Shown: piece by piece, positions 1 through 12,698 of the stretch
How the letters are laid out: each line of letters opens with the position of its first letter
Numbering within the stretch: position 1 is the stretch's first letter
NCBI GenBank assembly: GCA_013398615.1
Contig: VZSR01000514.1
Coordinates: 4,927,996-4,991,995 of the forward strand
Length of the DNA stretch: 64,000 nt
Direction: 5' to 3'
Source of the DNA: Brachypodius melanocephalos
Lineage: Eukaryota > Chordata > Aves > Passeriformes > Pycnonotidae
Translations under genes and position numbers: made by a program
The notes under the pieces: model-generated
The model's database searches: none
Told to the model about the DNA's origin: nothing
Seen by the model: only the letters and a program-made list of their open reading frames with translations

Positions 1-3000
1 TGTGCCTGATTGATGTCTACACTATAGTGAAACAGCTTTTTGCAGCTATTTCGCTCTTGGTGAAGGATGCTGTTTTAATTGTCAGTCTTTTGTCAAATGT
101 TCGCGTGTTGCTGAAGAATCCAGGGTAGCACAGTAGCTGTTGCTGCAGGATTAATGAAAGGCATGTTCTGTTTACACAAAACTGACACTGAGTTAAGTGA
201 CTTCATAGAAAAAGAGGATCTTGGCTAATAAGTGCCTAAGGACTGAAGGCAAGAAAGTCACAACTGCAAGCATTCAGGGCCTGTCTTATAAGGAATTTAT
301 TCTTCGACGGGAAATATTTTACTCTGTTGAGAATTATGACCATAATAGTTGCTCTTCTCAATCATTTTGATGAAGACATGTCATAGTGGTACTGTTTTAA
401 TTATTTTACGATAGTACTTAAAAAATGGAACAGAGTTTCATGTGGAAGTTGGTTGACTACTCAGATCAATCACAGATAATTTTATAGCACAGCTCAATAT
501 AATAATTCTTGAAGTCAAGAGATATTTTCCATCCATTTCTGAGTTCAGACTAGACCTAGTATCCTCAGATTCAACCCCTAATTCTCATTTCTTCAAGTAC
601 CCTGATGATGAAGGAGGCAGAAATAGAGAAAATAAAGAGCTAAGAAAGCTTATTTGACACAGATTTAAAATATGGGGAAAATAACTATGAATGGCAAGGC
701 ATCTTATCTAGAAAGCAATCGTTCTATTAAGTCTTTCTCACCAATGATGTGTTAGGATCCTAACGCATTAGTCCTGTGAAAGTCTAATCACTGGTTCTCG
801 TCCAAGAAAAGCACTTAAGCACTTGCTTAACTTTTGTCTGTGAAAGCTCCTGGCAGATGTCCTAAAATATGACTGAGCTGAAAGCAGAATATTCAACAAC
901 TAAAAGGTACTGTCCTATTTAATGACTGTTGTTGATGCAAGAAAGAGACATCAAATTCATTCTAAAGTGTTACCTAAAAAGAAGTAGAAACAATTAATTG
1001 CTTTAATGCAATCAATAGTGGTATTAATCTCAGGAGGAAACACTTGGCAAGATGCATTTACAAGTCCACTGTAGTTAAGAATAGATGCTCACTTTTGTTC
1101 TCATATAATTATCTGTCAAATGAGCCCTCAAAGCAAGCTCTGGGCATTTCAGAGTCTTGAGAAAAACTGGGAGCAGCCATAAGGGTTTTGGTGGAGGTCA
1201 GGTGTGGGAGAGGAAGGGAGGGCAGAGAGGTGTCTCTTTGTCCTGGGACTGATCATTGCCTCTTTCTGTCTCCCTCCTTCTTCGAAGCTGCAGGACCTGG
1301 CAGCACGGGCAGAACTCTTGCCTGATTTGTCTCCTGCCTCCAGCTAATTTTGGTAGCTCATCACTTTTGCAAAGTGATCTACAGGATGCTTTGCTCACAC
1401 ACGTGATTTATACAAATTGTGACTATATCAATACACTTGTGAACTGGCAAGAAATCAATGCCACAAAGGCAGGTGATCAGCTTGATTTTGTACTCGACCC
1501 CAGTAACAGTGAGATAAGTTTGCTGCTGCTGATAGCTACATGCTTCTGCTGATGGCAGTTTTTCCAGCAGAACTTGTGTGCTGGGATGGGAGAATCAGTG
1601 ACTTTATGGTGAAGACAAAGGCAGTGGCTAAAATCAGAGACATTTCCTCTCACTAGCCCTATCCTGTAGAAAGTCACCACTTGATTTTTAATGTTGTAAT
1701 TATTGTCTCCAAATCAAAAATAAGGTAAATACTGTGTTTGTTAATTGGAAAACACAAAAATCTGCATTTGCTGGTGTAAGATGGGAAATACATATGACAC
1801 AAACTGTATTGGACTCATTAAAATGAAGACTCTTGCAAGCCACCAGTCTGGGTTTTGCTGACCCTTGTCAAACCCAGTGTTCAAAACCAGCTGTTTTACT
1901 CAGAGAATATTTTGTTGGATAATGGCATGATTTATTTGATTAACCTTACATATCTCTGCCTCAGTGGCACAGACTTAGTTTTGTCTTGGAAGTAAAAGAA
2001 CATTCCTATTGTGATTTTTTTCTTCCTACATCCTAACAAACAAAAGAATCAACATAGAGGGGAATACAAATTATTAATTTCATTTAAAGAAATCTCAAAT
2101 TCCTCTCTCTTTACCAGCTAAAGTATCAGCAAGGGTTAATGAGACAAAAAAATGAAGCTCAGTATATTTTCTTAAACTCTGTTCACATTGCTGAATCTCA
2201 GCCTTTCCGTGGAAGTCAGCAGTTTAAAACCCCACACACTGAATGTTCATAAGAAGAAGATTTTTTAAAAATGGATCATTTTGTTTATTTGTTTAGCCAA
2301 TATTTCATAAAAGGGAAGTGAGAGGAGGAAAGGCATCATCCTTCTTTTACTCAACTTCTTAGTCATTCACCACGAGCAAGAGCACGTTCATTCAGCATTT
2401 CATGGGGAGAGGACAGCCTCAGTAGTGAGAGGAGTGAATTAAAACCTACGTGCTGCCAACACAGTTTTTCAGGTGTTCTGAGTCAAGCAAACTCCTGGCA
2501 GTACAGGGAGGCTCTCAAAAATAGCTGTATCAAATGCAACAAATGTCTCAAACATGAAATTGAAAAGAATCCTCACTTTGATGCGGAGAAAAAATCTGGA
2601 TCTCTCCCCCTCTTTCGGCAGTTTTTTCTCCTGTTCCTGCCACACACTTTATTGTGAGAGAAAAAAGCCCCACTCTGACATGCTGCAATTACTGCAAGAG
2701 TGGGCTTTGATTCTGAGTATTTCAGATTGCACACTGTGCAAATAATCCAAAATGAGAACCATGCAAATTCTCACAGCTCCCCTCTCACCCATCAGCAGCT
2801 GACATCAGATATCACTTCTGTAGGTAATTAGCACTCATCAGGGGTAGATCAAAGTAGGAAGCCAGACGAGGTTATGTAAACTGCCTAGATGTGGAGAATA
2901 GTAAGAAGTTCTATCAATTGGAGAGAAAACTCTGACAGGAAGCTGGGAGGTGGGAGAGCAAGGACCAGCTAAGGGAGCAGCCAGACTTCCACCACCAAGG

Positions 3001-3854
3001 CTCTGCTTGAGGATGAAACCAGACCAGCAAGGACATGAAATCACATCTGGTAGCTGTGATTAACGACAACCAATGCTTCAAACACCCCAGCTCTCAATGG
3101 ACACTTGGCAAACCCTACACAAGACACTCTCTCCACAGCTGGTCTTCTCAACATCCAAGTTAGAGTGACAAAGATGTGGAGGTCTTGGTGAGTATGGGAA
3201 TGTAACACCATCTCCTAAAGATGATTATTAGGTACAGGCAGCAGGGCTGAGAGAGACCCCTGTGCAGATATGGTGAAATTTCACACTACAGATGGGAAAG
3301 GTGTGGCTTTCTATGCATATTCTCTCCCTTAAGCCTTACCTGTGACAAATATATATTTATCATGGGAAAAATGAAAATGAAAAAAAATAGAACAGGACAC
3401 TTGCTATTGTACTAACTTTGACATGAATTTAAAGAATTTGATATATACACAATTACATAAGGTAGAGTTAAATAGCAGGTTCTTTCATTAAGAAGCCAGG
3501 AATGATGTAATCATCACTGCAGGATGATTACGTGTAGGACAGTGTAAAAAGGCTGAATTTATTTCTGAACTAGAAACACCTTCAAACTCTTGAACTGTTG
3601 TACCTTCACTGGCTCCTTTGTACTTTGTTACAACGCACATCTGCCTATTTTTCATACATGGGAGTGTTCTGGTATCACAACAATAACTAACCTAATGACA
3701 TATTAATACACCTGTAAAGAGATGTGGTATCTCCCTGACTCTTTTAAACCAACGGAATAAAAATGTATTACAGAACCTTCATTTTTCTTGTTAAGCTCCT
3801 ATTGTAAGATTTGAGGAGAGAAATGGAAAGCTAAGTCAGAATTTACTCAATTAC
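1..3854. other. Non-coding DNA, no gene recognised
   Basis: This is AT-rich, CpG-poor sequence with stop codons throughout all six frames. The longest open frames are under 100 codons and resemble no protein I know. No repeat family is recognisable by eye. The one local structure that stands out is a short inverted repeat at 3507-3531, listed separately. Exons shorter than about 150 bp cannot be excluded. Confidence 0.75.
3507..3531. repeat. Perfect 9-bp inverted repeat with 7-nt spacer
   Basis: The arm GTAATCATC at 3507-3515 is the exact reverse complement of GATGATTAC at 3523-3531, with spacer ACTGCAG, whose inner CTGCAG is itself palindromic. It could form a small hairpin or be a dyad binding site. 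Arms of this length also arise by chance in a 64-kb window, so no function is claimed. Confidence 0.6.
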
Positions 3855-4034
3855 AGGATCATAGAATGCCTGAACCTCTGGAGATGATCTAGTCCAACCC
3901 CTCTGCTGCAGCACATTCACCCAGGGCAGGTTGCCCAGGATCACATCCAGGAGGGATTTTGAATGTCTCCAGAGAAGGAGGCTCCACAGCCTCTCTGAGC
4001 AGCCTGTTCCAGAAACAAAGCTTTTCCTCATATT
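3855..4034 (-). mobile_element. CR1 LINE fragment, 3' end, old copy
   Basis: Read on the plus strand this is the reverse complement of a CR1 non-LTR retrotransposon 3' region. It has the remnant of the 3' terminal motif (ATCATAGAATG near 3858), then the typical block around GATGATCTAGTCCAACCCC, then the 'GGTTGCCCAGGA', 'CTCCACAGCCTCTCTG' and 'CAGCCTGTTCCAG' landmarks, ending near TTTTCCTCATATT. The usual TTGGAAGGGAC segment after the tail and a short segment after CTGTTCCAG are missing, which indicates internal deletions in an old copy. The element is 5'-truncated with no reverse transcriptase sequence. CR1 is the dominant LINE of birds and is also found in crocodilians and turtles. The family call is from remembered consensus landmarks; the subfamily is not assigned. 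Confidence 0.9.
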
Positions 4035-7000
4035 AATTTACTCCTGAAACTATTACTTTACATTCACCACAGAAAACCTGATCACCCCAAGGGATTTGAT
4101 GATAAAGAATTTGTGTATTAGAGCCAGAAAGTGTAGGACTTTTATCAGAAATGTAAGGTATGATTAAATAACTTTTCTTGGATTTTTTTTGTTCTTTCCA
4201 AAGAGCACAGTTATGCATTTATAATACAGGATACTTGCTCACCTATTTCTGGAACAGTCTGACTACCCTGACAAAATACCATTTGACCTCTTTCCTGGCT
4301 TTCTTTCCGTAAGTAAATATCCCATAATATTTGACACTGTTTCCAAAAACATTACCCCGGGACATTAGATTAAATCATTCCTAGATGCAAGCTTCCAGAG
4401 TTCCTTTTATAGACATCCAAAGTTTTCTTCATGTAAGTAGGTATGCACCAGTGTCATAGAGCAATTAGGGAGGAAAATTAATTATTAATTGTATAAAGTT
4501 CACTCCTGAAAATCAGCTGAATAATTTCTGCTTTTTAGCTATCAATTGAATTTGCAGTGATGGCCAAAGCAGAGACAGGAATGAATTAAAACACCCCATT
4601 GATAGAGAATATATTTCCCAATTTTCCACAGCAGCATGAAGGTGCAGCTGTGTCTGAGACCTTCGTGGTCCTATGGAAAGGAAAAAACCAAACCAGTATT
4701 TCAGCAATATCCTTTTCTGTGACCTATTTCTTTTCCTCAAAAGACTGCAATGATTCACACCAAACACCCATCTACCACAGCATTCTTCATAAATCATCCT
4801 TATAATCACAAGGCAAGTGACCCTGTGGTTTCATTCATTGAAAAGAGGTTTAAAAAGATTTGCTTAGTAAAGCAGTGAACAGGAAAGATAATTCCTCTGT
4901 CCTTCCAATTGTTCATCTTTGTTTCCCTGTACTATCTCAGATTTCCCTGAACCTTGTCCTTTGATGCATTCAGGGAATTCTGGATGGCTTCATATTCAAT
5001 TATTGCTTGAATCTTATACTATTGTTAAAACAATACTGTACCAAACAATCCCAATAGGGTTTGCTCTCTGCAAAGGAAGGCTGGTGTCAGAACACACCCT
5101 CCTGTATTAGGTGCCCTCGTGGCAATCCATTGTCTGGTATATCTGACTCTTATGAGGCAAGAAATGTGTTAGATTATTAATTTCAAGAAGAAATTATTTG
5201 GACAGAGTCAGCGAGAAAAGGAGAAAAAAAAAAGAACAGGAAGAGCGAGGAAGCTTTTGTAATCAACTGATTCAAGGAAAGGAATAAGCACACTATTTTG
5301 TTTAAAAGCAAATTAAGAACACTAATTTATTATAGTCCATGATCATCAAGGCAAATTGAAATTTGAAGCACACATAGGTGCATGCCTGACATGCATTGGC
5401 TTTCACCATATGCCCCACTTGCTTTATCAAAAACCAATGACAACACCACAACAAGCAAAAGAAATTCCCTGGCCTGGCTGCTCTTGAAATGTGTTTATTT
5501 TATTTAACCTATTTCAAAGGCTGAGCCAGAGCGTTGTAGCAGGCTGAATATCAATCATTCATGATTGCATTGCTCTGTATCCCTGGGGATGGATACGAAG
5601 ATTTTTATTGAAGTTCTAGGCAATCATGAAGAATTGTGCTCTGACATCTAGTGCAGGCATTTACCTGATTTCTCATCTATCAGGAAAAACTCTGGTCTTT
5701 GCTCTCCGGTGACACCTGTAAGCAAGGCAGGGCTGCTGAGGAACACACACTGTGGGCAGTGCTGAGACAACTCTTTTTTGATGCTCCATTCTTTACTTTC
5801 TCTTTTCTTTAAAAAACCGACAAACCTGGCTGTGGTGAAGATGAGCCTTTCAGTGTGAGATAAAAAGTGTAATGTTTCTTGTGTGTCTGCAAAGGGCTGG
5901 GCAAGAGCTCCGGAGTGAGCTGTATCATTTGTTCCAATGATGTGTTAACTCAGGCACCCAGGGATAACAATTGGTTGTGACAGCCTCATTTTTCTCTCAT
6001 ATTGTAGTCTCTTTCATGCAGATTCTCTCATCTTACCCTTTGGCTCTCTGGCATCTGTGTGCCTTCCCAGCCAGCAAGCAAAGCCCCCCAGCACAGTCCA
6101 GTGTCCCTCTGTCCCACTCTCCTGGGGTGGGAGCAATTTCCATGCTGCCATGCCAGCTGCTGAGGTGCTCCAGGTTGACTGAGCTCTTGCATCACACCCC
6201 TGCATTTACAGCAAATTTAATCTCAGTTGAGACATCAGCTTGTGTGAAGTCTGTGTTTGTCTTGAGGCAGTGTTTGGGTTTAGGGCAGATAAAACGTTGG
6301 GCAGAGAAGCAAAGGCTGTGAAACCCCCTCACACCTCAGCCTGCAGTGTGAGGGTCCTGACCCTCCACCACGAAGTGAAACTGAGTTTAAAGCCTTTCCA
6401 GCAAGGCATTGTTGAACTCTGATAGCGGTGATGGATGCACCGACACTCCTGGGGATTTGTCCTGAACAACTTGCAGACACTAAGGGAAACCTTCCTCACC
6501 AGTTTCTCAGATGTGCCTGATGGCACAAGTGATTCCACTGAAAAGTCAAACAAAATCATTTCACTTAATGCTAAGGATGTTTTAGGCTGGGCTGAGTACC
6601 CTAGCATAAGGCAGAAAGATCTGAGCCTGAATTCATCAATGTTTGGTCTGGAATGCCAACTGGTAGATGAGCGGCAAGTTTCAGTCAATTGGTTTTTTGT
6701 CATTTTTTCTTATTGGTTTGTTCATTATTTTCCAGGCACCTGTGGGTCTTGCTGAGTAGGTGAACACTTCTCTTATGGCTTGGAGAAGAGTAAAACAAGT
6801 TAAAATAAATGGATTTCACTAAGGTTTAAATCAACTGTATTTTGTCCTCACACTCTCCTCTCTGCAGCCTACCAAGATGGAAAAGGCCATTTGCTGAGCA
6901 CTGGACATTGTGGAAATATCGTATGAAGTTCTACCTGTTCTACATCTAGAAATGTGTTACAGGTATGAAAACAATTCAGACACGGCCACATCAGGGAATG

Positions 7001-7465
7001 ACACTTTTATGGGCCCAGGATGGTACCAACATAATTTGGGAGATGTATTTTGTCATTTTTACAGACAACTGCAGGTTGCACCCACGCAGTGTCCTTAGGG
7101 AAGATGCCACTCATTAGGGAAATAGTGGAATTTGTTTAAATAAACCTCACCTGTAAGATACAAAGTCCTAGATATGACAAGCAAGCCTGGAGAGATCAGT
7201 GTGAACTTTGTGCTCCTCACTGGTGGGGAACCAAGGAGAAGACAAGAGGCCAGGAGAGCTCTCCTGTATGACTCTGCATGACATACCCTGAGCAGTTTGG
7301 GGGAGTGATGGTTACAGCCAGGTGGAGCACTCCTAATGTCTCTCCCACAGACTGCTGCTGGGTTGCCTGTGCAGAGCTCTACTCTTCTTTTTGTCCTATG
7401 AAAACACTACATTTCCTCTCAGTGGTAAAAATGGGAATATGTATTTTTAATACACCTTTTTTTTT
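4035..7465. other. Non-coding DNA, no gene recognised
   Basis: No recognisable gene or repeat family is seen. An open frame of 124 codons on the minus strand (6329-6703) overlaps a 106-codon frame on the plus strand. Neither shows domain-like composition, and long frames open on both strands of the same DNA are more easily explained by a local scarcity of stop codons. A purine-rich run lies near 5217-5252. A small AT palindrome (AATTAATTATTAATT) lies near 4476-4491. Confidence 0.7.
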
Positions 7466-7475
7466 NNNNNNNNNN
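7466..7475. other. Assembly gap of 10 N within a poly-T run
   Basis: Ten ambiguous bases are flanked by T on both sides (nine before, six after), so the gap sits inside a homopolymer. This is a sequencing or assembly artefact of uncertain true length. Open frames read across it, around 7278-7505 on the plus strand and 7379-7642 on the minus strand, should not be trusted. Confidence 0.98.
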
Positions 7476-8004
7476 TTTTTTCTCTCCTTGGCAGATACGG
7501 ATTGAGAAATGCAGAAGAGCAAAAAGAACCTTTTAAGGCTTTTTAAGAAAATGGCTTTTAGAAAGGGCATACTCCCCTCACTAATTGTTTCGTATTTTCT
7601 CAAGGTCAAGCAAAGGGCTTTAATCGATAAGAAGTTGCACACAACAATCTAGACAGGTTAAGTAGACTTAGGACTCTTGTCAAAATGCATGACATTAATT
7701 AACATTATGAAAGCAGAATAATAGTAGTACCCCATAAAAACTGCATTAGAAAGGAGATAGAATAACACAGGTCATGTTAACTTACTACATAAGGGAAAGG
7801 AGGGGGTAGCATTTTTTTCTGGTGAGAATTAGGAAACAATGTAGTTCAGGGGCTATAAAAAGACCTCAAATACAGATCAGAGGTCTCAGGTGGTACTGTG
7901 GGACTCAGATGAGGTTCAGCTCAGAAATGGTGGGGTGTTATGTTAATGTTAGGTCCAGCTGGGCTAAATGCAGTTGCAATTGTTGCGATTTTATCCTTTG
8001 TTTT
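7476..8004. other. Non-coding DNA, nothing recognised
   Basis: AT-rich unique-looking sequence between the N gap and the purine-rich tract. No gene, repeat family or regulatory motif could be supported. Confidence 0.65.
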
Positions 8005-8216
8005 GAAAAAAAAGAAGGAAGGGAGGAAAAGAAAGACCGAAAGAACAAAGTACATAAGGGAAGTCAAGGAGAAAGAGCAAAGAGAAATAAGCAAAGCATA
8101 AAAGATTCATCCTAGCCAGACCTATGCCTTCGTTTCTTTTTTTCCTTTCAGTAGTGGATGATCATGAACCAGACAGAAGAAAGGAAATGAGAAGGGAAAG
8201 AGAAAGAGGGAGAAAT
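8005..8216. repeat. Two purine-rich low-complexity tracts
   Basis: The plus strand is almost all A and G from about 8005 to 8095 and again from about 8172 to 8216, separated by a pyrimidine-rich stretch near 8127-8150. The bias keeps stop codons rare, so 97- and 100-codon frames here are very rich in Lys, Arg and Glu. This is low-complexity DNA rather than a coding signal. No regular repeat unit is seen. Confidence 0.75.
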
Positions 8217-11200
8217 TGTACCTTCAAGGGGTTCAGGGTTGCTGCTGTTGTGTGTTCCACCCTCTGTGCCACTGATACTCTGAGTACTTCACTCCACACT
8301 AAGGAAAAGCAGCAGCATCAAAAGCTGCCCTTGGCCACACCAGAATTCAACCCAGCCTCTGTTGGGGTGACCTGTTTTGTGATCTACTGCTATGACCTTG
8401 CTGCTGGTTTATGGCTTCTTGCCTGAGACAGTGAAAGGAGTCATAAAAAGTTTTTGCTTTTTTCTTTTTAATTCTATACTGCTGCCATCAATGGCTCCTC
8501 TTCAGATGTGCTCTGCAAGCTTGTGAAATAAAACAATTCCCAGGCCTCTTGACCCTTCTATCATTTTCTCTTCCACTATCTTTTCGTGTTATATAGGAAA
8601 CATAAAAGAATAAAAACTCAGCAAACTCTCCTACCAGTTCATGATACACTCTGAGTATATTCTTATGGCAAATTTAATGTTAATGAGCACCAATTACTCT
8701 TGGAAATCATCATAAAAGGCATAAAAAGGCTGATATTGTATATTTGATATACTCTGGAGGCTATCTCCAAGATGGAAGTGCAATTATGAGAAACATCCAC
8801 AAATTCCCTCCATGGGAAGATGGCAATTTCTGAGTACATGGTGCATTTGTGGTTTGGGCATGCATCACATTTATGGGCCAGACCAATACTCATCTTTGAG
8901 AGGATGGAATTTGCACCCTTCTGTAACAATAAAAATCATTTTACTGAGAAGATGTCTTCAAGATTCTTACTGTAAAATACTGTCATTAAATGTATAGGAG
9001 ATAATCAACCTTTCTTCTCTATTTCTCAGTTGTGCAGTCAAGTCTTCTTGAAAAATTAGAGTGGCATAAAGCAGATAAGCAAGGCAGAGAAACTGTTCGT
9101 AGTTCTGTGAAATTATATTAATTATAAAATTAACAACAATAATCATAGTAATACTCTTACTAATAACTCATCAACCATAATTTCTAGCTGGTATTTCACA
9201 CCACAGTTAAGTTAATAAGACCTCTCAGGGTTGTAAGAACCTGCTGAGCTGCCAATGTTTATGGGATGAGTCAATAAACACGTTGCAAATTCCACAGGTA
9301 GTCTGGACAGGTAATGTCATGATATGAGGTGTCCAAAGAGGCTGTGGTCATCTTTATAGGTGTTCCCATTTACTTTTCCTCTCCTGTACTACTGGAAGTA
9401 TTTCTTGGTGGCTTTTCTGAACAAATGCAATATGAAAATGCTGAAAAACCTAGCCCAAGTACTTCCTGAAACATCTGTCACTATGACTGGGCTTTATTTT
9501 CATGTCTGAAATTTCAGCCTGAACTGTGGCTTGAATCATTCATATTCCAGTACTCCTAGAGGAACCCAATTGTGTTCAGAAGTTTTTGCATCATGGTTGG
9601 AATTCCATGAGACTCTTTGAACGTGTGACTCCAGGAATTACATTTGTAGGCTGTGTATGTCAACAAGTGATGTCTCTCTCATTTTTCTTTGTTTCAGAGG
9701 AAGACATTGTTCAGAATGAGAGGAATTAGGAGCTGGATTTCCATGCAGACTCATGTGGGCTCCTTGTGTTGCCCTGAATCTCAGAAATAAAGGTAAATTG
9801 ATGGGGAAAGGCTATGCTGGCAAGGTTGCAGCTTGGGAAGCCATAGCTAAGCTATTTTTGAACTGCTGGTACTCCTGGAGATACAGCAACAAGATTTGGT
9901 ATGAGAGGGAATGGATGTTGCAGCCACCAGCTTGGGTTGAACTTCAAGACAAAAGCATTCCCTTTCCTTTGCATATCTGGCTTTCATAATGCAATCACCT
10001 GCACAGCACTCCTGCAAGGTCACCAGGTGCTATTTATTAGTCTTGACAAAAAATTGTCTGCTGGGACAACCTTTCAATGGGAAATCTGTGCTTGATTCTG
10101 AGTGCCAGAAGCCTGGGCAGACAGTGTAACATGGATGGGAAGGATGAACCAGCTGGAGGGGCTGCAGGGAGAGTGGCTTCCCTTGCCCCCAGCACATTCT
10201 AATTTCCCATGGGTCATTTGGAAGTTATTAACTGTCACCTAAGCCACTCCAAAAATAACATTAGTTTCTCCTGCTGAAACTAGTGACATTTAACTATAGA
10301 GGAGAAATGTAAATATTGTTGAAATATCTCCACCTCAGAAAGGCTCCTTTAATATCCACAAGCAGCTGCCAGGTTTGTCAAGCAATAAATCAAAGTCACT
10401 TCTCTCCAAACAGGAAAATGGCAACCATTACCAGGCACAAGTACATTGTATTTGGGAACAATTCCATCAAACAGAACATGGCCAGCAAAATCCAGCTCCG
10501 TGTTCTGGGAGAGGCTTACTTTGCACATTTCTGTACCAAAGCAACTTTTCCTGTGACTTTCTTCATCCAGCCTTCATGCCACTGAAGGCTTCTGTCAGGA
10601 CAGTGCAGTTCTTTCCATCACCCTGAGGAAATCTCGTCAGAACATCACAACTCTGTGGGATGTCAAAAACCTGTAGCCCTCTAACTAAGAATCTAGCCTC
10701 AGAATATTTATGTTTGTTGTTATTTGTGATTCTCATTACAAATATTTTAATTGCACAATTTGTAAAATTTGTGTTTTCATGGACTACACATAAAAGTAAT
10801 TATATTATTAACTGCCTCATTTTTTAAAGGAAGAACTTATTTATAGTGCACTAGCTCAGTCACTTATGTTTCATTTTTGTCTTAATTTTTACTTTCATGA
10901 GATCCTATTCTGCAAAATGGGTTAGATTGCAATCTGTCTGGATTTGTCTCAAATCTAACCCTTCTTCATATACTTCACATCCATTGCTCACTGTAATGCC
11001 ACAACCTTGGCAGTGATTATATAATCAATATAACAAGGTTCTGTCTGTCCCATAACAAACGCAGGCTAGGAAGGTAACACAATACCCAGGAAGTAAGAAT
11101 TAATCTTTTAAATCCAAATATATTGCTGATAGCAGGGCTTTCTGTTGAGTGCTCATAAGCACTGAGGCAAGCTGGATTCTTCAAAGTTTAATGTCAGCCC

Positions 11201-12642
11201 TCTCACAATCTCCCTGTGCAGCTTTGGGAATACATAATTCTTCAGGATCAGACAATTTTCAAATTGTTTAAATAAAACTATTGGTTTTTCTTTAGGAGGT
11301 AGAGTTTTCAGTCTGTGATTAGGGTTTGTAATAAAAACAAACCAAAACTGATCTCATGAAAGAAAACATTCCACTGGCTTCAGAGAATGAATCTGCATTG
11401 ATGCAATGAGTTTTGCTTTTCACACCCACAAAGAGGAAAATTATGCATTTATCAGATTTTACTGCCCTTCACAGTTCTTCTTCTTGCCTTTTCTTATATT
11501 CAAGTTTTATGGGCATTCTACCAGTTACACAAAAATTCCAGAAATGCTTTCCACAATGTGTTTGGTTTTTATTTGTTTAGTCCTCTTCTACTAGCAATAT
11601 ATGGAAATAGAGCCTAGAAATCACTTGGGGGTATGGGAAGTGTATGCTGGAATTAATATTGTCTGTGATAAGATATCCAGTGCATACTGTGTATGAAAGA
11701 GCAGCAGCTTTTTTGCCCTGCAGTTGAGACTGGATAATGAAAAGGAAACCGAAATTGATATTCTTCTGACAAGAGCTGTTGAGATCCAGTTTTCAGTCAT
11801 CTCTGCCTTAATACAGCCACACTTCAGGAGGCTACTTTGGCTTCAGTGTAGCTTTAATTAAGCACACCTCTCAGTTTTGCTTTCAGTGAGCAAATGCTCA
11901 CATCAGTGAAACCACAACCAGGACTGGTGTTAGCTGACCATGTCAGTAAGATATCCAATACCAGGACTGTCAGATCTCATGGGCAGGTTTCAGTTTGCCA
12001 AAGTCAGTAGCCAGATTCTCAGAAGCTTTTGGCACATTGGTTGCAAAGCTGTTGAGTGTCTAAAAGGGAGCAAAGAACCTGTGAAAGTCTGGCTCCTGTT
12101 GGGCACAGAGACTGAGCTGGAGAATGGCCCTTCCAGGCACATTGAAACTTGTCCTGTTGCTGCCAGCTCTGGGCATATTCAGCAGGTGATCAGAGTGTTC
12201 TGACACTGTGCCTGTCAAACCAGCATCTCTCCTGGGTTCTGAAGTGGCACACACACAAGCAAAACAACAGACCCAGAGATACACACACAAACAAAAACTT
12301 TTCTTGTCCTTGGCACGTCTTATGAACACTTTAAAGCTTAGGAAAAAATGCCCTTCATTCTGCACAGTCCCAACTCTGACACCTCACAGCTTCCTGCTGA
12401 GCTGCACAACTCTCAGCACTGAGCAGTGTTTTTGTCACCATTTGACAATTGTGAGCTCATGGAGTTAAACACTCCTAACTTGGCTCTCAACCCCAGCTGC
12501 CCTCTGCACTTTGCCAAGGCTCCTGTAAGAGTGCCAACACAATCAGCTTCTGCTGGGGACAGACAAGAACTGGTCTGCCTTTTCAGGAAGAACTTTTCTA
12601 GCTGCAGTGAAATACAGAATTTTGCCAAATATATATAGAAAG
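8217..12642. other. Non-coding DNA, no gene recognised
   Basis: Mostly AT-rich unique-looking sequence. The segment around 9110-9190 is especially A+T rich. Frames of 60-101 codons are scattered on both strands without recognisable domains. No transposon family could be named. Confidence 0.7.
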
Positions 12643-12698
12643 ACATATGTGTATATATATATATATATATACACACACGCACATATTTACACACATAT
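12643..12698. repeat. Compound microsatellite, (TA)n then CA-rich
   Basis: About ten TA units run from 12652 to 12671. They are preceded by an ACATATGTGTA element and followed by interrupted CA-type repeats (ACACACACGCACAT, then ACACACATAT). The mix of TG, TA and CA runs gives partial self-complementarity. Such dinucleotide tracts are length-variable in populations; the copy number here is what this assembly shows. Confidence 0.95.

Noticed and set aside
7278..7642. Open frames that read through the N gap.
   Set aside because: The frames depend on ten unknown bases, so continuity across the gap is meaningless.
7981..8426. Lys/Arg/Glu-rich frames that look like a nuclear charged protein.
   Set aside because: The composition follows directly from purine-rich low-complexity DNA. 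There is no domain or periodicity beyond it.
12643..12698. The TA/CA tract as a designed cruciform or replication origin.
   Set aside because: It is an ordinary compound dinucleotide microsatellite. Its partial self-complementarity follows from the TG/TA/CA composition.
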